Below are positions 10,301 to 16,932 of a stretch of DNA of 64,000 nt, piece after piece. This DNA is from Planctomycetales bacterium 71-10. GTDB lineage: Bacteria; Planctomycetota; Planctomycetia; Isosphaerales; Isosphaeraceae. Location: positions 95,000 through 158,999 of the forward strand of contig MKTT01000058.1 in assembly GCA_001898385.1 (NCBI GenBank), in the 5' to 3' direction. The number at the start of each line of letters is the position of its first letter. Positions within the stretch are counted from its first letter, which is position 1. The notes below the pieces were generated by a model. The model had not been told where the DNA came from. It made no database searches and was given only the letters and a program-made list of their open reading frames with translations. The position numbers were made by a program, and so were the translations under genes.

Positions 10301-12306
10301 AACGTCACGTCGATGTACTGCGGCGCCGTCGTCAGGATCTGGTTGGCCGGCGTTGACGACGCGACCGTCAGGACGTCGACCGCCGAGATCGCCGAGACGG
10401 CGTTGATCAGGCCGTATCCCGCCTGGGCGTTCCAGTTCCCGGTCCCCGCCCCGTTCATCCCCTGGGCCGACGCGATCAAGCCCGAGCGGATCTCGGAGAC
10501 GGTCAGGTCGGGGACCCGGTCCAGCATCAGGGCCGCGACCGCCGCCGCGTTGGGCGCGGCCGACGACGTGCCGAAGAAGCTGGGGAGGTCCTGCGACAGG
10601 TTCGTCTGCGTCGCCGGCTGGCCGGGGAACGGCGGGTTGTTCGTCTCGATGACGTCGCCGAAGAACGTCGTGTTGCCGCCGTCCGGCGCCGTGAACACCG
10701 GGTTCTGCGGGATGATCGGGCTCGTCAGCAGGTTGCCCAGCGAGTCGCGGACGTAGATCCCCGGCCCGAAGGAGCTGAACGGCTCGCTGGCCAGCGGCTG
10801 CTGGTTCAGGAACGGCGAGGGCGCCCACCAGGGCGTCGCCCCGACGCCCATCGAGTTCGGGGTCGTCTGGTGGCCGAACGAGGTGGGGTAGGACGTCCCG
10901 CCCGCCACGCCGAACTCCTGCGAGAACTCGACGTCGCTCCCCCACTCCCGCATCTGGACGTGGCCGGGGTCCGAGCCGCTGACCACCCGGATGACGACCG
11001 TGTAGCTGCCGGCGTTCGGGATGGTGACGAACTGCCAGGGCATCTGGGTCGCCGTGGTGTCGTCGTCCCCCTGGGCGACGACCGCGCCGGAGGAGTCCAG
11101 GACGTACACCTGGACATTCGAGGTGACCTTGTTGGTCGACCCCGCCGGCTGCTGGGTGGCGAACGGCTGGTCGAACTGGAAGATGAAGTTCGAGTTCGCC
11201 GAGGTCGTCGTGATCGGCAGGCCGGTCACGGCGGCGCCGCCGCCGCCGTTGAAGTTCATGTAACGGCTGGCGTTGCCGTCGTTGATCCCGGTGATAGTCG
11301 CATTGACGCCGCGGAACCGCGACAGGTAGCCGTTGTCGGCCGAGTTCCCCGACGAGGTGAAGTAGGAGATGTTCCGCGCCACGACCGAGTTCACCGCCTG
11401 CGCGACCTGGCCGTCCTGGAAGAACGGCTCGTAGGCGTAGGCGACGTCGTCGACGATGATGTCCGAACCGGCGTCCGCCAGGGCGATGATGTTGTTGGCG
11501 AAGACCAGCGTGCCGCCCTCGCCGTCGGCGGTGGCGAACTGGAGGTCGGCCCCGGGCGCGATGTCGTAGATGTTCTGCGCCATCGCCCGGCCTTCGTCGC
11601 TGCCGGTGGCGGGCCCCTCGGCGACGATGCGCACGTCGCTCGGCAGGTCGCCGCCGGCGACGTCGGCCGCATAGCCCCCCAGCGCGTTGAAGCTGTCGCT
11701 GAGGATGCCGACCGTGACGCCGGTCCCGTCGACGCCGTAGCGGGTGGCCGCCGCGTCGGCGAAGGTCGACTGCTGCGCCTGGTTGTTCGCGGCCCCCTGG
11801 TACGCGGTGATGGGCCTCAGTTCCGCCCGCCCGGAGACCAGGTTGGGGACCTGCGCCGTGGTCGGCAGCTGGCCGATCGGCATCCAGCCGACCACCATCC
11901 CGTAATAGGCGCTCGACGCCGTCACCTGCATACCCTGGTTCGCGAGCGTCTGCTGGAAGCTCGCGAAATCGCCCCAGCTGGTGGCGCTCATCAGCACCGA
12001 GCCGTTGCGGAACTGGAGCTGGGGGAACTTGGCCGCCAGCGACGCGTCGTTGCGCGCCCCGCCCTGATACGCCAGGTACACCTTGATGAGCTGCCCGCCC
12101 AGCGGCGCCATCGGGCCGTCGTCGATGTCGGCGATGTCGGCCGACGTGGCATGCCAGACCGGGTTGCCGCCGGCGAGGGCGTCGGTCGCCAGGAGGACCC
12201 TCCCCTCGAGCCATTCCAGCCGGGGGGAGCCCTGGCGCTTCACCTGCTTCTTGCCGCGACGCCGATCGGGCCCCTTGTCACCACCACCCGCCTTGAAGCT
12301 CCCCAT
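1396..12306 (-). CDS. Giant exported S8-like peptidase / right-handed beta-helix protein (3636 aa)
   Basis: The start at 12306 is supported by a GGGGGAG box just upstream. The N-terminus is basic (RRRGKKQVKR), followed by LEWLEGRVLLA (residues 30-40), the sorting-like motif common at the start of giant planctomycete surface proteins. Residues about 190-600 look like a subtilase domain: Asp204 in GILSDSFN, Glu238 in SDEGRAM where subtilisins have the catalytic His, Asp286/287 in IIVDDVAY, and Ser581 in GTSSAAP. After this come Ig-like segments (VTFSKPVRFSS; recurring NQLDGEF and LPSGNG blocks) and several stretches of parallel beta-helix repeats rich in NN, G and hydrophobic turns (NNTFYNNPIGV, NNIFSNSATVAV). 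The C-terminus has Thr- and Pro/Ala-rich linkers and ends in an Ala/Arg-rich tail. The likely role is a cell-surface or secreted adhesin or polysaccharide-interacting protein. Proteolytic activity is plausible but not proven. Confidence 0.93.
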   Translation of the reverse strand: MGSFKAGGGDKGPDRRRGKKQVKRQGSPRLEWLEGRVLLATDALAGGNPVWHATSADIADIDDGPMAPLGGQLIKVYLAYQGGARNDASLAAKFPQLQFRNGSVLMSATSWGDFASFQQTLANQGMQVTASSAYYGMVVGWMPIGQLPTTAQVPNLVSGRAELRPITAYQGAANNQAQQSTFADAAATRYGVDGTGVTVGILSDSFNALGGYAADVAGGDLPSDVRIVAEGPATGSDEGRAMAQNIYDIAPGADLQFATADGEGGTLVFANNIIALADAGSDIIVDDVAYAYEPFFQDGQVAQAVNSVVARNISYFTSSGNSADNGYLSRFRGVNATITGINDGNASRYMNFNGGGGAAVTGLPITTTSANSNFIFQFDQPFATQQPAGSTNKVTSNVQVYVLDSSGAVVAQGDDDTTATQMPWQFVTIPNAGSYTVVIRVVSGSDPGHVQMREWGSDVEFSQEFGVAGGTSYPTSFGHQTTPNSMGVGATPWWAPSPFLNQQPLASEPFSSFGPGIYVRDSLGNLLTSPIIPQNPVFTAPDGGNTTFFGDVIETNNPPFPGQPATQTNLSQDLPSFFGTSSAAPNAAAVAALMLDRVPDLTVSEIRSGLIASAQGMNGAGTGNWNAQAGYGLINAVSAISAVDVLTVASSTPANQILTTAPQYIDVTFSKPVRFSSVVSGNLQFPGLPAGVTVTVGQPIAVDDPTSPTVVRFPFSFSYNPNVTSTANGLYQYVIAGPITSTDGKVLQQSGLISFRLADTAGPRVASTSTLGRLVTVQFNEPMNAATITKNNIIVARKNGAATWNSPGVVNLSLDPRVTISYNPTNNTATLDFSAMPQTALPSDSYAIIVMSGATGVKDAVGNQLDGEFSGSFPSGNGTNGGNFFQDLGLLQVKAPVITAFALDSSSTNDTGIGGDSNTRNTTPQFIGQVYNTFPGTVSNLAYYVQFNSLNGGGFSLSVGSDGRGFAGSFNVSGVTDANGSFTFTTPTSLPEGFQRARAVVVGQSDAPPLPGASSQLDRAFRVDRTSPYVQAAYNTDAQGNRVLIDPNGNSSISALPSIVLDVYDPSKQAAPYLATPGNVIYPALTPNAAENLGNYELFVEINGQLLNVSQYITQARFTSQSPDLNPDGTIASYKGRVQLSLASGLPAGRYTLVAYGTRTVNGQSQPGLVDAAGNSLLPNYVVNFNLQQQPVYITNMAMTDSADPNTYNSVGGPGAYFDVGGSRALAPPAAFMLDFSNPLPFYRSVNGVDTPIDYSTLIELVRSADSAAALPDGNFGDLGQDGLGDSGAGFTKVAGTAAALFYQDPSTGQWAMADAAHPYGTRIVMISTAGLPDPDYYRAYIPNADTTSSGGSDRIVRDIFGNQLDGEFLGNPTSTVSSQFHGFSNNPALVFPGDRNIYNYETLLTTGYAIPAPVSRMTGDGTAGGAYMMGFVVAASDHILYARPDYVEDPFDSSTTPDGSLARPYSTLAPEGNPATSPENPFHDPNGGLNDASNFLSGFNPNYDRNGNGRFDRSVLYAASQLAYTGPVVTIAIPGTPQRNPSTGVITQQPFVLQAPAGSQSYNDGSASVPFNTTLVFTPGTTLKSLNASLFVQNQGAALQVQGSSIPGQGVNFTSYNDASIGGSTNNNPNTTPRAGDWGGIVFRSYNQRAGTRAEDVTFPVDGMLKGVGLTSNDDAQPALAGADELMSRINFAAIRYGGGRVPASSGTTYSGISLYNSRPSVTNVRITDTGLSGGTQGAIGADMDAFLEDEIARGPLIRRVTVQNNSLNGIWLMAQTNGFIQPTDATRLFDSSGDVSGAKYAFFQPLPLIVLAQLIVGQQFQLNTGGSTRWVPDRLYIDSGSMLRFGTGSSLALLNPEASLNVGSRDYFAKYDVDPTYSPESANFKALSADDPQALFTSLYDNDARTTLVPSPINVTGNTTPVTLGPAMWGSVGIHTGGRAVINAATFRYGGGSVNTPDLTTPNQSVLAFITNQTNFDPPQTFGLGTRAYVTNNNFYDNFDAAMQIEPDGLLAGDPLRPLESGHPFLRGNVMQRNGIDGLAVVAARTYLQNASSNYANIGPREGNLSPVSGAANQFVDAVWDLTDITYVLRGTIVLGNTRRPTPATTYTTPPPPVVSLTIQSALPGTLLADGTRIASPGASVVVKLLSENSVNGAGSLDGPGSTGSGASQWGGAGFIAGVDDAVDPTAGPLVDPGVWSNIRILGIPGNQSTGQQRVPVIITSLRDTTVGTAARGVVNNTILNNYPIGPYTQYAGQSLTTPAAGDGGYIYIGGNSATTFDLNDPRQGSLIDNADIRYMTRIEIQGGGIVDAPQDIEGPAFREFKTGYAGASTQLNARMAVRISSSSLDSFADAGVFVHNSGANAINLGQGNRWGFPGQGVTLYMYNTSISNMPVGIKVNSQTGNNDGGQSPMMLILLNNTFYNNPIGVNTTAEVYNGQNSASQVYTLAMNNIFSNSATVAVQLDGMQWFSQLQNNLFFANGQNVISTNPGNFSGNVNPRYGDPKFVDPANRNFAIQPGSVAIDAGRSEIGPNPAGNAIYPTVTQSTSGLNYGPRTDPATLTGNQLPGASETFGGLEFITDPRQIVTLPGSGALGFNDLWIPSLDPAVNPGPSEVAGSLHYTPLRGQFLGRRDLRGFIRADDPGSADTGVGSDPFTDIGAYEYVDLHPATVTAVTAIYVGAAGVTTRDFYSVGGTAGSNQTPDYVQFNFSSPIDPNTVNADTVKLEALGRTGNNAPGTFISLAGLLSYDVNGKFIRVSLANSGINLTSDAYRFVLIGSGSSVLANPQGVALDGENLSNNNDPATGVQQPLPSGNGDPGGNFYSSFIINTVPSQIIPGTFGLSAASDSNVVGDKVTNVTTPTFVGSISNPNTALVPLGGQTAIVDIGIVALNGNGDTTTYWSAATAPSNIAAFIRPNAGTARTNADGSFAVTVGQDGAGTGYVPTTAGLLSSPYNVGSSGNLIPIPGTVGGYYVARVRIVDQSGNISDNTLANAQTPFVVDTGIPTNAGTPLAITIDNPTSGSVVSNPSSSFAFQLSSNKNVDLTHLTASQIQLVQAGADGTFENGTTITIDPASIAVALLDSAALGGGGGKGRERITFKPSTALTNGLYQLTILGTGDNGVRDIAGNLLGSDLNLVFAVYSPSTAHGTFVGAGYATDPTATLGSRANPYATIADAVSAASFGDTVYVLPGIYAEQVKMRNQVSLVSAGVASTDTAVVRGDALQTIIRPAYSGGAVSVYANGITAYYDPATGASLQTLLQGFTIASSLIGDPALGFTNDNSIGLVLDNATMRVQDNYFINSGVGVYAKTSSSGTGTSSLVNNGFIGNTKGVYIDDAGGTPPSATTYLVNNTFAYNTYGLWAQNSASTGSNQAYLANNIFWQNHDQSASRNGLGIYSATPNHLNLNNNMFSGNGQSDSLNWWAGYNVGNGFDLTKLGPNATNAASNLGNFTGWPAFVSPIDPRPGSDGPAQFYLSANFGLQQTSAAINNALASIASQTDFLGNYQNVNPTSRGLKLPGFGPRDVGAFEFIPTGTTSTTTTTTTGTGAGSGSTTTTTTPTTTTPVVTPTPVPTPAPTPAPAPAPAPAPTTPAARRAAARAAAAAAQAAARAARQAQQAAARAQRMGVAAVKRTPPRFARG

Positions 12307-12974
12307 CGACAGACTCCCCCGGTTTGCGCGGTAGGCCCGGCCCTCGGGCGTCCGCCGCGTTCCGCCGCGGCACGCCCCCGAGCCCGACCTGCCCCGTCAA
12401 AGGTGACCCATCCCCACTCGCGGGCGCGGCGGCGTCGAGGAAGGCCCTCGCATTCGCCCCCGGCCGCGCGGCGCGTCGCGTCCGTCCCCTCGCGAGGCCG
12501 CCCGCGCCCGCTTCGGCGCTATCCGACTATGAGGGCCCCCCGGGGGCGGCCCTCCCGACTGTCACATCACCGGCCCCGCCTCGACGCCGGCCCGACCGCC
12601 CCTCCCGGGGGCCGCCGCGCCCGCATCCTCGGCCGCGAGCCTCGCTCCCTCTCGCCCGCCGCGGCCCCGCCTCTCGGCTTCGGCCCGACGGACCACTATC
12701 TTGTGTGATTGGCTCCATGCACGCAGTCAATGATCGTCCGATGGAATCCGTTCGTCAAGACCCCGGGCCCGGTTTTCTTCGAGGTGTGGTTCGGCGGGGG
12801 CGGATCCGGGCGGACGGAGGACGCGCCACGTTGGAGATGGCGACTCATTCGAGAGTCTGACGCACGGCGAAGGGATGTCAAAACGTCGGGAGGGAAGAAG
12901 ACGCGCGCAGGTTGGGCCTTCATCGATCGGGATGGTCGCGCGCCTCGGCCTCAAATCCCGCGCACGGCCCGGCT
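12307..12974. other. Intergenic region upstream of the giant gene, no gene seen
   Basis: A stretch of 668 bases between the giant gene and the HAD hydrolase gene, both on the minus strand. Open frames here are Arg/Pro/Ala-rich and look like GC-driven noise. A minus-strand TTGACT lies near 12727-12732 but lacks a good -10 box at normal spacing. The giant gene presumably has its own promoter here, but I cannot place it. Confidence 0.5.
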
Positions 12975-13616
12975 TCAGTTCCGCGCGCCGGCGGCCGACG
13001 CGTCGACGCCCAGCCGCCGCAGGTCCTCGACGAGGCCCGCGGGGTCGCGATAGACGACCCCTCGCAGGCCCGCGTCGAGCGCGCCCTGGACGTTCTCCTC
13101 GACGTCGTCGACGAAGATGCAGGCGGCGGCCGGCGCGCCGACGGCCTCCACGCACGCGCGGAAGAAGTCCCGACCGGGCTTCATCGCCTTCACGTCGTAG
13201 GACAGGATGAAGTGGTCGAACGCCGCGAGGGCCTCGCGGAACTTGCGGCGGTAGAACGCCGCGTGCAGGGCGTTGGTGTTCGAGCCCAGGACGAGCGTAT
13301 GGCCCTTCGCCTTGAGGTCGGCGGCGATGGCGGCCACAGGCTCGTTCAGTTCGAAGATGTCCTCCCAGTCGGCGACGAACTCCTGGAACGGGATGTCCAG
13401 GCCGACCGCGGCCTGCACCCGCGCCGAGAATTCCTCGGGAGTCGTCGCGCCGGCCTCGAACTCCGCGAGGTGGGACTTCAGCCCTTTCGTTTCGACCAGC
13501 TCCCGGAAGGCGTCGGCCGTGACGCCGAGCCGGGCCCCGAGCTTTTCGTAGATGACGCCGTAGTCGAAGAAGCCCAGGACGTTCCCGAAGTCGAACATGA
13601 CGACCGGCAGGCTCAT
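12975..13616 (-). CDS. HAD family hydrolase (HAD-IA, YihX-like)
   Basis: A 213-residue haloacid-dehalogenase-fold hydrolase. Motif I is FDFGNV at residues 9-14, with Asn where many HADs have the second Asp region variant DxDxT. The DxGNV form is typical of the YihX (sugar-1-phosphate phosphatase) branch. Motif II is the Ser in LVLGSNTN, motif III the Lys in AMKPGRDFF, and motif IV the acidic pair in IFVDDVEEN. An alpha-helical cap lies between motifs I and II (about residues 18-90). The protein is cytoplasmic, with no signal peptide. The ATG lies only a few bases after the stop of the upstream DUF1559 gene, so it is probably the last gene of the operon starting at 18819. The substrate is unknown; phosphatase activity on a small phosphorylated sugar is the family expectation. 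Confidence 0.88.
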   Translation of the reverse strand: MSLPVVMFDFGNVLGFFDYGVIYEKLGARLGVTADAFRELVETKGLKSHLAEFEAGATTPEEFSARVQAAVGLDIPFQEFVADWEDIFELNEPVAAIAADLKAKGHTLVLGSNTNALHAAFYRRKFREALAAFDHFILSYDVKAMKPGRDFFRACVEAVGAPAAACIFVDDVEENVQGALDAGLRGVVYRDPAGLVEDLRRLGVDASAAGARN

Positions 13617-13620
13617 GGGG

Positions 13621-14547
13621 TCAGTTCCTTGGTGTGGGTGTCGGGTCGGCGGCCAGCTCGGGGCCGATGGAGCCCATGGCTCGCCAGACGTCGGCGTCGA
13701 TGGTGGGGGCGACGAGCCTCGCGGAGCCGTCGAGCATCAGCACGTTCACGCCGCCGACGTGGGCGCTGGTGGCCCCCATGCTCGACGAGCGGCCGTCGCG
13801 GGCGACCCTCGGCGCGACGATGTTGGGGGTCTCGGCATGGGCGTAGAGCGTGTATCGGAGATCGGCCGGGAGCCAGGTCGAGCCGGCGTCGCCGCGCCAG
13901 GCGTCGGGCGGGGGGGCCTCGGCCATCGAGCCGACCAGGCCGTAGTTCAACCAGGACGGTTCGTCGCGGCCGTCGCCCAGCAGCCGTTCGGCGAACGCCG
14001 CCGTGAAGGCGGCCCCGTCGCGGCGTTCGATCTCGTGCAGGTCCATCGCGCGCCCCGGCGCGAACGGGCCGTCGGTCCCGGCGAAGTCGGAGCCGACGCA
14101 GGCGCGGTAGCTGGTCGGAGCGCCGAAGCGCCCGAAGGCCGCGGCGTCGCTGGGGCAGAGGAAGCCCGGAACGACCCCGCCGACGGGGACGGTCGCATGC
14201 GAAGACCGGGCGTCTTTCTTCAGCACGTCGATCCCGAGGAAATCGGCCGCGCCGAGCCCGTCGAGCATCGCCCGGTGGGGGCTCGGCGGAGCCTCGTCGA
14301 TGGGGCGGTCGACCGGGATGAGAGGGCCGACGAACGGCAGCCCTCCCGTCGTGGCCTGATAGGACAGGACCGCCTGGCCGATCTGGGCCAGGTTCCGCCG
14401 GCACGACGCCAACCGCGCCGTCTCGCGGGTCCGGGGCAGGGCCATCAGGACGAAGAGGATGACGACGAAGGCCACGGCGAGGGCCACGACGACATCGGCC
14501 GGGGAGAGGCCGGCGCGTGGACGCCGGGCCGAGGGATGCGGGCGCAC
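13621..14547 (-). CDS. DUF1559 domain-containing protein (pilin-like)
   Basis: 308 residues from a GTG start (14547) preceded by GAAGGA with 9-nt spacing. The Shine-Dalgarno box lies inside the end of the upstream gene, so the two genes are translationally close. One N-terminal transmembrane helix (VVVALAVAFVVILFVLMAL) is followed by RETARLASCRRNLAQIGQA. This resembles the type IV pilin/DUF1559 helix, but the usual FTLIE prepilin motif is lost. The C-terminus has the family signature HVGGVNVLMLDGSARLVA and a terminal VWRAMGS. DUF1559 proteins are a large planctomycete family of unknown function, probably envelope-anchored with the C-terminal domain outside the cytoplasm. It lies in the operon with the S55 peptidase and propeller protein. 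An upstream in-frame extension exists but overlaps the propeller gene and has noncoding composition. Confidence 0.85.
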   Translation of the reverse strand: MRPHPSARRPRAGLSPADVVVALAVAFVVILFVLMALPRTRETARLASCRRNLAQIGQAVLSYQATTGGLPFVGPLIPVDRPIDEAPPSPHRAMLDGLGAADFLGIDVLKKDARSSHATVPVGGVVPGFLCPSDAAAFGRFGAPTSYRACVGSDFAGTDGPFAPGRAMDLHEIERRDGAAFTAAFAERLLGDGRDEPSWLNYGLVGSMAEAPPPDAWRGDAGSTWLPADLRYTLYAHAETPNIVAPRVARDGRSSSMGATSAHVGGVNVLMLDGSARLVAPTIDADVWRAMGSIGPELAADPTPTPRN

Positions 14548-14552
14548 GTTCG

Positions 14553-16892
14553 TCAATCCTTCACGGTCAGGAGGGCGTCGGCCGAGCCGACGTTGCCGGC
14601 GGCGTCGGTGGCGCGGATCATCAGCAGGTGGACGCCCGGCTTGAGGTCGGGGAGGTTCAGGGCGGCCTTCTCGGAGGTCGAGTCGAACAGGCCGTCCTCG
14701 GGGAAGATGGAGGCCCAGGGGCCGCCGTCGACGGCGTACTCGGCCTTCACCAGCCGGGTGAGGTCGTCGGCCAGCGTGATCGTCGCCTTGCGGCCGTCGA
14801 CCGCGATCGCGAGCTTCGGGGCGTCGTGGTCGACCAGGAACGAGGTGCTCTCGCGATCCCACGACAGGGCCTCTTCCGGACTGTTCGACGGCCGGTCTCC
14901 GGCGATCACCTTGACCTGGTAGCGACCCGAGGGGAACGCCGAGGCGTCCCAGGCGTAGGACTTCTCCGCGATCGGCGACTCGGTCAGGGCGATCCAGGCG
15001 GGCCAGCCCTCCTTACGGGCCTGGACGACGTAGTTCATCTCGTCGTCGTTGGGGTCGGTCACCTCCCAACGGATATTGATCTTCCCCTGCTTCGCCGCGC
15101 CGTCGGAGACGTCGGGGATCTCCAGCTTGGCGATCTCGGGATGGAGGTTGGTCGATCGGTAGGCGACCGACACCGACCGCAGGTCGGGCGAGCGTTTCGG
15201 GTCCTTGGTCGCGAGCCGGGCGCGGTACTGGACGAACCGGCCGACGGGGACGTCGGCCTGGGCGGTCTTCGGGTCGGACTGCTCGGCCGACCATGGGGAC
15301 CAGGTGGCGTCGGGCTCGCCGACGTTCCCGGTGCGGACCTGGAGCGCGATCGAGGTCCCCTCGGGGGTCTCCCCCTGCCAGCCCACCGAGCCGAAGCGGC
15401 TGGGGAGCTTGGCGTCGAACACGTCCGAGACCAGCTCGCCGCGCTCGACGACGTCCGCGGAGAGCCGCACCACCGCCCCCGGATCGCCGGCGCCGATCAG
15501 CAGGCCGCCGCCGGGCTCGGCCAGCAGGGCGAGGATCTGGCCGTTGTCGAGTTTGGCGATGGGCGTGTTCTCGGAGTCGGCCTCGCGGACCTCGTAGAGC
15601 ACGCCGTCGGGCCCGGTCCCCACCAGCAATCGGTCGTCGAGCCGGGCGATCGCGAAGATCAACGCACGGGCCCGGAAGACCTCGCGCACCACGCCCGAGG
15701 GCTCGATGCGATAGACCGCGTTCTCCCCCGGCTGCGCCGGCTTCGGCGCGGCCGATCCGCCGGCGGGCGCCTTGGGGGCGTCCTGGAAGGCAACGGGGCG
15801 GACATGGCGAACCACGGATCGCCCCGTATCCGCGAAAACGACCCGCATCCCCCCTTCTCCCCTCGTGGGAGAAGGTGGCCTGAAGGGCCGGATGAGGGGG
15901 GCGCGACCGCAAGCCGTCGAATTGGAAACTCCTTTCAAGGCGACGACGCGCCGGAGAGCGTCGGCGGTCGCCCCCTCATCCGGCCTTCGGCCACCTTCTC
16001 CCACGAGGGGAGAAGGATGCTTGTCGTCGGCTTGCTCGAAAGATGTCACGGAGGCGTCGATCATCGAGAACAAATTCAGCCCCTTGCCCCCCGCCTCGGC
16101 CGCGGTGCCGGCGTAGAGGGAGCCGTCGTCCGCGACCAAGAGCGTGCGGACTTCCGACTGCGGCGCATCATAGAGGACGCTCGCCTTGCCGTCGGGGGCG
16201 ATGCGGAAGACCAGGCCCTCGCCGTCGCTGCCGGCGTAGGCCGATCCGTCGGGGCCGACGGCCACCGAAAGCAAATGGGCGGGCTTGGCGTCGTAGGCCA
16301 GCGACCACGCGCCGTCGGGCGAGCGTTTCCAGAGCTGGCCGTTCGGCCCGGTGGCCGCGAACAGGTTCCCCTTCGCGTCGGCCGCGAGGTCCCAGATGTA
16401 GAGGACGTCCGGGGCGGGACGGGACTCGGGATGCTTGGGGTCGGTCAGCTCGACGACCTTCCCCGAGGGGCCCGTCCCCGCGAAGACCTTGCCGTCGGGC
16501 GTGGCGACGAGGCTGAGGGCCTGGCCGTCGGCGTGGTCGAGGACCAGCTCCCAGCCCTTCGCGTCCTTCGACGCCAGCCGGAAGACCTTCCCCGCGTCGC
16601 CGGTTGCGGCGTAGATCGAGCCGTCGGCCGCCCGCGCGAGGTCCCAGACCCGATCGGCGGCGAGGGGAGCGGTGGGGACGAGGGCCCGGCCCAGCCGGAC
16701 GCGGCCCTGGTCGGAGACGACGACGCCCTCGCGGCGATGCTTGGCGAAAGCCGACGCCGACTCCTGCCGCCACGTCTCCAGCTTCGCGAAAAGCTCGATC
16801 GCGCCGGCCGCGACGAAACTCGCCGCGATCGACGCGATCGTGAGGGCCTTGATGAACACGCGCCGCCGACGTCGCCCGATCGGATCCGTCAT
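14553..16892 (-). CDS. Membrane-anchored beta-propeller protein with C-terminal Ig/FnIII-like domain, interrupted in frame by a repeat element
   Basis: 779 residues. A basic N-terminus (GRRRRR) and one hydrophobic helix (about residues 15-36) suggest a signal anchor, with the body outside the cytoplasm. Residues about 60-290 and 375-500 contain repeated propeller-blade motifs of the type DGSIYAATGDAGKVFRL, DGKVFAGTGPSGKVVEL and DGSAYAGSDGEGLVFRI. The C-terminal 270 residues look like two Ig or fibronectin-type beta-sandwiches (INIRWEVTDPNDDEMNYVVQ; HLLMIRATDAAGN). Residues about 291-351 are a translated palindromic repeat (PLVGEGGRRPDEG and PSPTRGEGG) that splits the propeller without breaking the frame. 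It is the second gene of the 18819-12975 operon, 40 bases after the S55 peptidase. Function is unknown; a binding or scaffolding role is inferred from the fold only. Confidence 0.82.
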   Translation of the reverse strand: MTDPIGRRRRRVFIKALTIASIAASFVAAGAIELFAKLETWRQESASAFAKHRREGVVVSDQGRVRLGRALVPTAPLAADRVWDLARAADGSIYAATGDAGKVFRLASKDAKGWELVLDHADGQALSLVATPDGKVFAGTGPSGKVVELTDPKHPESRPAPDVLYIWDLAADAKGNLFAATGPNGQLWKRSPDGAWSLAYDAKPAHLLSVAVGPDGSAYAGSDGEGLVFRIAPDGKASVLYDAPQSEVRTLLVADDGSLYAGTAAEAGGKGLNLFSMIDASVTSFEQADDKHPSPLVGEGGRRPDEGATADALRRVVALKGVSNSTACGRAPLIRPFRPPSPTRGEGGMRVVFADTGRSVVRHVRPVAFQDAPKAPAGGSAAPKPAQPGENAVYRIEPSGVVREVFRARALIFAIARLDDRLLVGTGPDGVLYEVREADSENTPIAKLDNGQILALLAEPGGGLLIGAGDPGAVVRLSADVVERGELVSDVFDAKLPSRFGSVGWQGETPEGTSIALQVRTGNVGEPDATWSPWSAEQSDPKTAQADVPVGRFVQYRARLATKDPKRSPDLRSVSVAYRSTNLHPEIAKLEIPDVSDGAAKQGKINIRWEVTDPNDDEMNYVVQARKEGWPAWIALTESPIAEKSYAWDASAFPSGRYQVKVIAGDRPSNSPEEALSWDRESTSFLVDHDAPKLAIAVDGRKATITLADDLTRLVKAEYAVDGGPWASIFPEDGLFDSTSEKAALNLPDLKPGVHLLMIRATDAAGNVGSADALLTVKD
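15838..16028. repeat. Palindromic repeat element inserted in a coding sequence
   Basis: About 190 bases with long imperfect terminal inverted repeats. The left arm (15845-15909) starts gcatcc and carries cttctcccctcgtgggagaa and ggccggatgaggggg. The right arm (15965-16020) is nearly its reverse complement. The centre is unrelated. The element lies wholly inside the propeller gene and is read through without a stop. A related element lies at 24843-25000, sharing the end gggagaaggatgcttgtc. It encodes no protein of its own and resembles a MITE or REP-like repeat mobilised in trans. Confidence 0.85.
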
Positions 16893-16932
16893 GTCGACCC
16901 TCGTCGCTCGTGGAAGTCGGGCGTCCGGCCCG

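Noticed and set aside
1361..12214. A 3617-residue open frame on the minus strand overlapping the giant gene
   Set aside because: It is rich in Arg, Pro, Gly and His with no domains. It is the shifted-frame shadow of the real 3636-residue protein, which has a clear start and motifs.
12709..13053. Possible small plus-strand gene upstream of the giant gene
   Set aside because: No family features, runs antisense into the HAD hydrolase gene, and lacks a convincing start signal.
15838..16028. Reading the repeat as a natural protein domain of the propeller
   Set aside because: Both arms are reverse complements at DNA level and recur in intergenic DNA at 24843-25000, so the residues are a by-product of an inserted repeat.
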